A DNA stretch of 64,000 bases from Apoda limacodes (Eukaryota; Arthropoda; Insecta; Lepidoptera; Limacodidae). The DNA is taken from contig OX291551.1 in assembly GCA_946406115.1 (NCBI GenBank), forward strand, positions 10,602,001-10,666,000. The letters run 5' to 3'. Below, in pieces: positions 58,213-64,000 of the stretch. A program made the position numbers and the translations under genes. The first letter of the stretch is position 1. Each line of letters begins with the position of its first letter. The notes under the pieces are model-generated. The model had not been told where the DNA came from. It saw only the letters and a program-made list of their open reading frames with translations, and did not search any database.

Positions 58213-60284
58213 AATGGGGTGGTCTAAACCGCAACTGTTGTGGCAAATAGTTTTCAATGCTCGTAACAAAGGTACACGTGCAAAGGTACAAATGCACCGC
58301 CAACAACATGCTTATAGAAAGGGTAGATCGACAGAATCAGCCCTACACGCTGTCGTAGGAACTATAGAAGCAGCCCTCTCTGATAAGCTAATGACACTAG
58401 GCGCGTTCATTAACATCGAAGGAGCGTTCGACAAAACAAAATTCAACGGCATCAGCCGCTCTCTTAGTAGATTTGGAGTCGAACAAACCATCAGTGGCTG
58501 GATTGATCAACTTCTGAAGCTAAGAGCAGTACAATTTACAGTTAACACCACCACGAGAGGCATTGTAGCCAAAGGCTGCCCACAAGGAGGAGTACTCTCT
58601 CCTTTACTGTGGAACATTGTGGTGGACGATCTGCTGAAACGTCTTAACGATAGATGCTACTACACAGTAGGTTACGCGGACGACATTAACATTCTGATCA
58701 AAGGCAACTCAGAAAATATTATCTGCACTCGCAAGCCCTCAGAATCATGGAAGAGTGGTGTCACCACCATGAACTGACGGTAAACCCCAACAAAACAGAA
58801 TTAGTCCTTTTCACAAATAAAAGGAAAATTCAAATAACTACCATGCCAAAACTATTTGACATTGAGCTTACCCTTTCAAGTGAAGTCAAATACCTTGGGG
58901 TAATTTTAGACAACAAACTAAATTGGAGTAAGCATCTAAGCACAAAAATAACCAAGGCATGTACAACCTTCTAGCAATGCAGAAGACTAATAGGCAAGAA
59001 ATGGGGCCTTAAGCCATCCATAACCCATAGGGCTTTATACAGCCATAATACGACCCATGATAACATATGGTGCAGTAGTTTAGTGGCCCCGAACTCAGTT
59101 AAGCACAGTAAAAAACAAACTACAAAGCCTGCAGCGTCTTGCCTGCCTAGCAACCACAGGCAGTATGAAAACGACTCCCACGACAGCATTAGAAGTCATT
59201 CTCAACCTCAGACCCCTTCATCTTGTTATACAACAAGAAGCTGCCGCTGCAGCCATACGACTTGAGAAAGTAGCGCTCTGGAAACGGGACGGCAGAATCA
59301 CTCATGCACGACTCAAGGAGGCAATAGGAAACGAGCTTCCGATGATAGAGGCGACATGTGACATCATCCCAAAAACCTTTGTCTTTGACAAAAAATACCC
59401 TATCCATCTTCATGAGGTAGAAAGGGATAGCTCCGGCATCCATGAAGTCAGAATCTACACTGATGGCTCCAAAACGGAATCAGGAACGGGCGCAGGGGTA
59501 TTCTCCCATGACCTGAACATCAACATATCAACGAGAATTACCCGAGCTGCAACAGCGGTCTTGTCTAGAGGCATAAGCGATGCATCGATACGCATCATCT
59601 CCGACAGTGCTGCTGTGCTACAAGCTCTCAACAATAACCGCATCAACAGTGGACTAATCCTGGAGTGACACTTTGAACTGCAAAAATTGCATTGAATAAC
59701 CGGGTTACTCTTCAATGGAAACGTGGTCAGTTGGCAAAGAGAGGATCGGGCACTAAAATAATGGGACCCGAACCAATTGTACCGATACCATTCATCCAAC
59801 TCAAAACATGGTTACGTGACAGAACCTTACAACAACACAACAAACAGTGGGTAGAACAGACAGACTGCAAACAAACCGAGAATGTTCTTACATCCTTGGA
59901 CGCAAATCTGTCGCACAAACTGTTAAAACTTAGCAGGAAAAACCTACGCTACATAGTTGGCATAATAACAGGTCACTGCCCGCTAAACAGGCACTTTTTC
60001 AATATCGGCGTTACCGACAGTCCTCTATGCAGGGGCTGTACGGAAGCCGAGGAGACACCGTCTCACGTGGTTCTTCATTGCAAAAGCGTGAGCGACCAAC
60101 GGACAAAGCTCCTTAAGAATCCACAAACCATGAGAGAGGCGCTGAATAACATCAGATGCCTCCTTAACTTTTGGATGGAGCTGGGATGGTATGAGTAACC
60201 AATGACAGGTATTGGTTACCTACGTACAATGGCCCTATTATGAGGCTAAGTGCGGAAAACATAAGTCTAACTAAATAACTAAAG
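58213..60284 (+). pseudogene. I/R1-type non-LTR retrotransposon ORF2 with RT and RNase H (family R)
   Basis: Order: RT start QHAYRKGRSTESALH (58300s), motif A GAFINIEGAFDKTKF in which the catalytic Asp reads Asn, motif B KGCPQGGVLSPLLWN, motif C VGYADDINIL intact. A +1 shift near 58735 leads to ELTVNPNKTELVLF and VKYLGVILDNKLNW. Shifts and a stop follow at 58975-59160, where the RT connection is readable as RRLIGKKWGLKPSI. Then ALEVILNLRPLHLVIQQEA and the RNase H domain IYTDGSKTESGTGAGV ... IISDSAAVLQAL. About 20 codons of the RNase H end (usual GHSG..GNE..AD) are deleted near 59725. The C-terminal region has a CRGC..(H)..C knuckle (59692-60198). The 3' tail has AACT-like repeats. The RNase H domain points to the I/R1 group. 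5' end truncated. Confidence 0.9.
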
Positions 60285-60501
60285 GTACCTTTTTACCAAT
60301 AATAATACGTCTCACAAATGTGATAGTATGAATAGTTGTAGTAGTTTTTTTATTGACTCTTATCCAAATAAATAATTTCGTATTTAAAACTGTTTCAATA
60401 CTTTAGATTACTTTTTGAATTATTTAAATCTGACATTCCATTTTTTATAATTCAATCTAAACAATATAGTAATAGAAAAATAAAAGCCGCCGCGCCGCGA
60501 T
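60285..60501. other. Short AT-rich interval
   Basis: No recognised feature between the family R tail and the GC-rich repeat frame. Confidence 0.4.
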
Positions 60502-60870
60502 TTGACTACTCGCGGGGTCATACGCGCGGTTGGCTCCCTACGCAGCGGTCAAAACCGGCATATTCAAGCGCAAAGGAATGTAACGCCGAACGTTCGCTTT
60601 GTCTTGCAGAAAAAATCATCACAGCTATACGAACGACAATCGAATGTCGAGCGATCGCAGCTCCTTGCTGAAAATAGAGCTAGAAACTCGCGAACGCGTG
60701 CACGGGAATCCAGCGCCGAACGCTCGCAGCGGCTTGCTCAAAATAGAGCTAGAAACTCGCGACCGCGTGCACGGGAATCCAGCGCCGAATGCTCGCAGCG
60801 ACCTATGGCACCAGTCTTTAACACTAGGACGCGCAAGCAATCAGTTACGATAAAAAATAAAGTAAAGTAA
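60502..60870 (+). pseudogene. Arg/Ser-rich tandem-repeat protein fragment
   Basis: A 122-codon open frame (no ATG; TTG at 60502) sits in a GC-rich island in AT-rich DNA. Residues from about 48 to 100 consist of a 23-residue unit repeated about 2.3 times (69 bp per unit): ERSQRLAQNRARNSR then PRARESSA. The second unit is nearly identical to the first. N-terminal parts of Helitron helicase proteins in insects can carry similar R/E/A-rich repeats, so a Helitron relic is one option. The strand bias and repeat periodicity support coding ancestry, but the family is not proven. Minus-strand and other plus-strand frames here are shadows caused by the GC-rich repeat. Confidence 0.45.
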
Positions 60871-61413
60871 GTACATAACACGAAAACACAATATAAATAA
60901 GATATAAAAATAAATGAAAAAAAAAAACTTTACACTACTCATGCTCTGAAAGAACCTTCAAGCATGTAGTCAAAATAGGGTTGAAATTATTACTTTCTTG
61001 CCCGGTTAGAGGGCTGTTCTATTTAAAAGCTGACGAAACAATTAAATAGCTTCTTTTTATTTGGTACAGTGCCATCTGTGATTATAAAAGTTTTTAATAT
61101 TTGTTAAGTAACTTAAAACTTTAATTAATTATATTTTATTATCCTCGCATTTGTAGTGTAAAGCACTATGTATCACTCGGAATGAAAGACGATTCCCACC
61201 TCGTGTGTTTTAAGCCTCAAACTACACCTTCGTCGGTAATCAGTCACTTTTACCCCTTGGTGAACAATGTACTATTAAGAATAATAAAAGGCTTATGGAT
61301 AAAATATAAATAGAAATTTGAAAGATAAAAACCACTAATGTCACGCTTTATACATTTACTCTTCGTTTATCCCAAAAAATGAATGTCCAACCGTGCGAAG
61401 CCTGGACGGGCTC
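60871..61413. other. AT-rich stretch, possible Helitron body
   Basis: No open frame. The last part before 61417 may belong to the Helitron ending there. Confidence 0.4.
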
Positions 61414-61417
61414 CTAG
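61375..61417 (+). mobile_element. Helitron-like 3' end
   Basis: CCAACCGTGCGAAGCCTGGA then CGGGCTCCTAG, followed by T, resembles another common lepidopteran Helitron terminus (CCGTGCGAAGCC...CTAG). The 5' end is not located. Confidence 0.5.
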
Positions 61418-61854
61418 TTGTTTATATTTTAAGTCACAATTAGAGGACTACATAAGAAGTATAAATAATTGATATTAAGGTCTCTAGCCTATAATAAAAC
61501 AGGTTAAATTATTGCTTTAATTTTTTTGCAGGCCTTTTTTTCTCTGAAGGTCCTTAGCCCCGCAACTGCGTTTGCTTCTATAATATACTTATGTATTAAG
61601 GGCACAGATTATATAATATTAGACTAGGGGTTGTAGAACCAGTCCCTTTTTTAAAAACCCTTTTTTCGGTTCTGATGACAGCTTTGGTACCCGGTTCATC
61701 AACAAAGTAGGTTAAATCATAATTATTTATTTGAAAAGTCATATTTTTTCAGTTAAAACCTCAAATGCTACTATTTGTAGATAATCATCAACAATAAATG
61801 CCTTCATTGGGGCACACAGATAGATATTACTTGAAAAGTTATAATAATCAGTCG

Positions 61855-62430
61855 CATTTTATCGAGAGATCGTTATATATAACTCAAGAATAAAAATAGC
61901 AACGTAAAAACATAATAAATCAGTCAGACTTAATCAATATACTTTCTCTTAATCGTTATTAAAAACAATTGTAAATGAATCAGACATAATAATTTTCCTT
62001 ATTCAAGCAAATAAATATAAAGACCTTTCTCAGGGATTCCTTATATTTATTTTGCGTTGACGATATGATCGTAAAAACTTAAGATGTTCAAACTTGCATC
62101 TCGTAAAAGTAAGCGTATTCTATTACAAGTAATCTAAAATCTTTCCGGTTCCGCTCTTGTTGGCGAAATAGGCGTTAGATGTTTATTCTACTTCTTGATA
62201 ACGCCCATGCTTTCTTCCGCTTTGGATTCGTTTGTACATCGGGACACACAGAGAAATTAAAATTAAAAGTTTATCAGTCGTACTTCACTGAAAAATCGTC
62301 ATAATACAATGATAAAAATAACAACGCAAAAATATAATTAGTCATACAAACTTAATCAATCTATTTTCTCTAAATCCTAAATGAAAACAATTGTAAATAA
62401 AGCAGCGAAAATGTTTATAAATACGATGAA
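61855..62430 (+). repeat. Diverged direct repeat pair
   Basis: About 61890-61990 and 62310-62410 align in order: ATAGCAACGTAAAAACATAA / ATAACAACGCAAAAATATAA, ACTTAATCAATATACTTTCT / ACTTAATCAATCTATTTTCT, and AAAACAATTGTAAAT in both. This suggests an old local duplication about 420 bp apart. Confidence 0.6.
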
Positions 62431-62483
62431 TATTTACTAAGGGATACTTCTATCTTTATCAGTAGAGCACGTCTAGGAACACA

Positions 62484-62880
62484 ATGTATGAAGGTAATCA
62501 AATAGCAAATTGTCAAGGCTATGCAGATAACAGTACTGGAGCCGCTTATTACATGGACCGTGCAAACATCCCTAGTTCCGTTGTGAAGGAAAAGCGAGGA
62601 GAACTTGTGCCTAAAACCGAGACCACTCCGTCCAAGGGATATGACTGGGGACGCGAAAACTTGGTCCGATTCAACCATACAAAAACACATTTCTGCGCGT
62701 TCACTGTTAAGAAAACCCCCATTCACTGGGGTCCCACAATTCACCGTCTCCAAGAGCATTGGGATCCTTGGTGTTGACATATCCAAGGACGTTTAGTTTC
62801 GAGATCATTTGCAAGACACTTATTACATTTTTGAAGGGTTGGCAACGCGCGAATGATGCCCCAGGAGTGTGCCCAAGAAA
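62484..62880 (+). pseudogene. Family J RT fragment, internally deleted
   Basis: Reads GYADNSTGAAYYMDRANIPS (motif C with the second Asp changed to Asn), then GRENLVRFNHTKTHFCAF and, after shifts, SKSIGILGVDISKDV. At about 62815 it jumps to the 3' coding end (ITFLKGWQRA equivalent at 62820-62860), so roughly 170 codons of the thumb region are deleted. No poly(A) is visible. Confidence 0.82.
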
Positions 62881-63170
62881 TGGGTCAGATATAACGATAG
62901 TGCGTCTTTAGAAATTAGCAGTGACATCTAGTATGAACTAGTAACACATCTTTGTAATAAGCATTGTGTCTAAAGCATTTCTGAAGAACCGGTTTTTATT
63001 TCGTGTAGAACCGGTTCTGTTATCATTCCCTAGTTCCAAAAAAAAACAGAAAAAGACGGTTACCCTGTCTAATTTTATCAAAATCGGTTCCGTGATCGTC
63101 AGTAATAACGTAACCGACAAACAATCAGAGAATTAGGTATAAAGAGTGACTGCATAGTATTGTAATGTTT
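62881..63170. other. Short intergenic stretch with repeat wording
   Basis: Contains an ATCAAAATCGGTTCCGTGAT phrase common in lepidopteran repeats. No gene. Confidence 0.4.
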
Positions 63171-63521
63171 CTTAAGAGGGTCACCCCTGCTAACTAGCGC
63201 CGCCAATTGAAATTTTTATTTTTCCCCTTGTTCTAAATATGTAACCAGTTATAAGCTACTATTAGAATGTATTGTTATGTTTCTAGGATAAAACTGCGAG
63301 TTGTAGGTAGCATATCTACTAAAAACAGCCACTTTTAGCAGAAGCGCTATCTACAACTCACAGTTTTATCCTATAATCAGTACCAAACGTTCATGAAATA
63401 ACAAAAAACTGGTTAAATATTTCTTTCTAGATAAATTGAAAAATTTGAAATTCTCTATGCACAAAGAGGAAAATAAAAATATCAATTTGCGGCGGTAGTG
63501 GTCATCAGGAACCCTCTTAAG
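63171..63521 (+). mobile_element. Foldback MITE flanked by TTAA, complete copy
   Basis: Outer terminal inverted repeats of about 60 bp: CTTAAGAGGGTCACCCCTGC from 63171 and the inverse ending GGAACCCTCTTAAG at 63521, so TTAA flanks both ends. An inner hairpin pairs TTCTAGGATAAAACTGCGAG at 63282-63301 with its inverse at 63359-63376. No coding. TTAA target duplications are characteristic of piggyBac-type elements, but the terminus sequence alone does not prove that superfamily. Confidence 0.82.
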
Positions 63522-64000
63522 TACCTACTTGGTACATGGTGTGACGAAGGTTGCTATTAGCTATCTACTGTACTTACCTACTTACATTTTTAACTTATCT
63601 TTAAGACAAGAAGTTACCTACTAAAATAATTTATTAATGGGTCCGAAAATGAAAATTTTGTATTTGTTGCTTTAATTGGTTTTTTTTTTTATATTTTATG
63701 ACCTGGGAAAACACTTGCGACTATTTTATGTGATGACCGTGTGCGTGTGTATGTGCATAGTTATGTACATTATTTATTTTTGGAATATCTTGAAAACTAA
63801 TAGATCCATTTGCATTGGAAGTACAATTTTTCTACAAAAGTTTGATTTTCGAAGGTGCTGAATACTAATCTTATAAGTATTTTAAAAATCAAGATGGCGT
63901 TTCCAACATGGCGTCCATTTTCTAGCAATCATTCTTAAATTTCGATGACACTATGTTCTGTTAGGTTCACGAGGGTGCTGAATTTAATATTTTGTTAAAA
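63522..64000. other. Window end, no recognised features
   Basis: AT-rich. The phrase AATCAAGATGGCGTTTCCAA / CATGGCGTCCATTTT near 63880-63920 resembles repeat wording, but I cannot assign it. The open frame at 63676-63861 is hydrophobic and unsupported. Confidence 0.4.

Noticed and set aside
59189..59918. Minus-strand open frames opposite RNase H and the C-terminal region
   Set aside because: Shadows of the family R ORF2; the 59727-59918 frame also explains the plus-strand frame at 18002-18241.
1..64000. CRISPR arrays, operons, bacterial terminators
   Set aside because: Eukaryotic transposon-rich DNA; no regularly spaced short repeats with unique spacers and no prokaryotic genes.

Overview
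This window looks like gene-poor, AT-rich genomic DNA from an insect, most likely a moth or butterfly. I found no intact cellular gene, rRNA or functional tRNA. The lepidopteran assignment rests on short Helitron-like elements of the Lep1 type (they begin TC, continue with an AATATTATAAA segment, and end in CTAG before a host T), on 3' ends typical of lepidopteran non-LTR retrotransposons, and on a tRNA-derived SINE. Almost all recognisable coding sequence is broken reverse transcriptase (RT), endonuclease or RNase H, from at least four non-LTR families. I label them T (RTE clade), S (BS/CR1-Jockey-like), J (lepidopteran Jockey/CR1-like) and R (I/R1-type, with RNase H).

The first 35.6 kb is built around three diverged direct copies of one 5.6-7.3 kb segment: copy A (1-5630, cut by the window start), copy B (15571-22915) and copy C (29423-35609). 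Each carries the same ordered remnants: a pogo/Tigger-like transposon, a conserved block of about 85 bp, a 3' piece of family J, and a Helitron 3' end. This is better explained by segmental duplication than by independent insertions. Later insertions differ by copy. A has a Helitron inside its Tigger. B has a Lep1 element, plus a family R fragment that replaces about 0.6 kb. C has a 0.3 kb unknown insertion.

Between A and B lies a 7.2 kb LTR retrotransposon (6922-14131). Its 1416 bp LTRs differ at one position that I could see, but it has no gag or pol. It is therefore young and non-autonomous. Between B and C lies a decayed RTE-clade element (26640-28582).

From 35.6 to 54.8 kb the sequence is a mosaic of short repeat fragments: a BS-like RT remnant interrupted by a 56 bp retroinsertion with a 5 bp target duplication, three Lep1-type Helitron segments, a second RTE fragment, palindromic MITE-like repeats, a tRNA-SINE and a possible Crypton-like first exon. 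From 55.6 to 64 kb there is a family J element inserted head-on into an older family J copy, a nearly 2 kb family R element with RT and RNase H remnants, an arginine/serine-rich tandem-repeat reading frame, another family J fragment, and a foldback MITE flanked by TTAA.

No genes here form a pathway. The region is a record of nested insertion, duplication and decay. The parts most worth following up are the young non-autonomous LTR element, the triplicated composite segment, and a few exon-like islands I could not identify.
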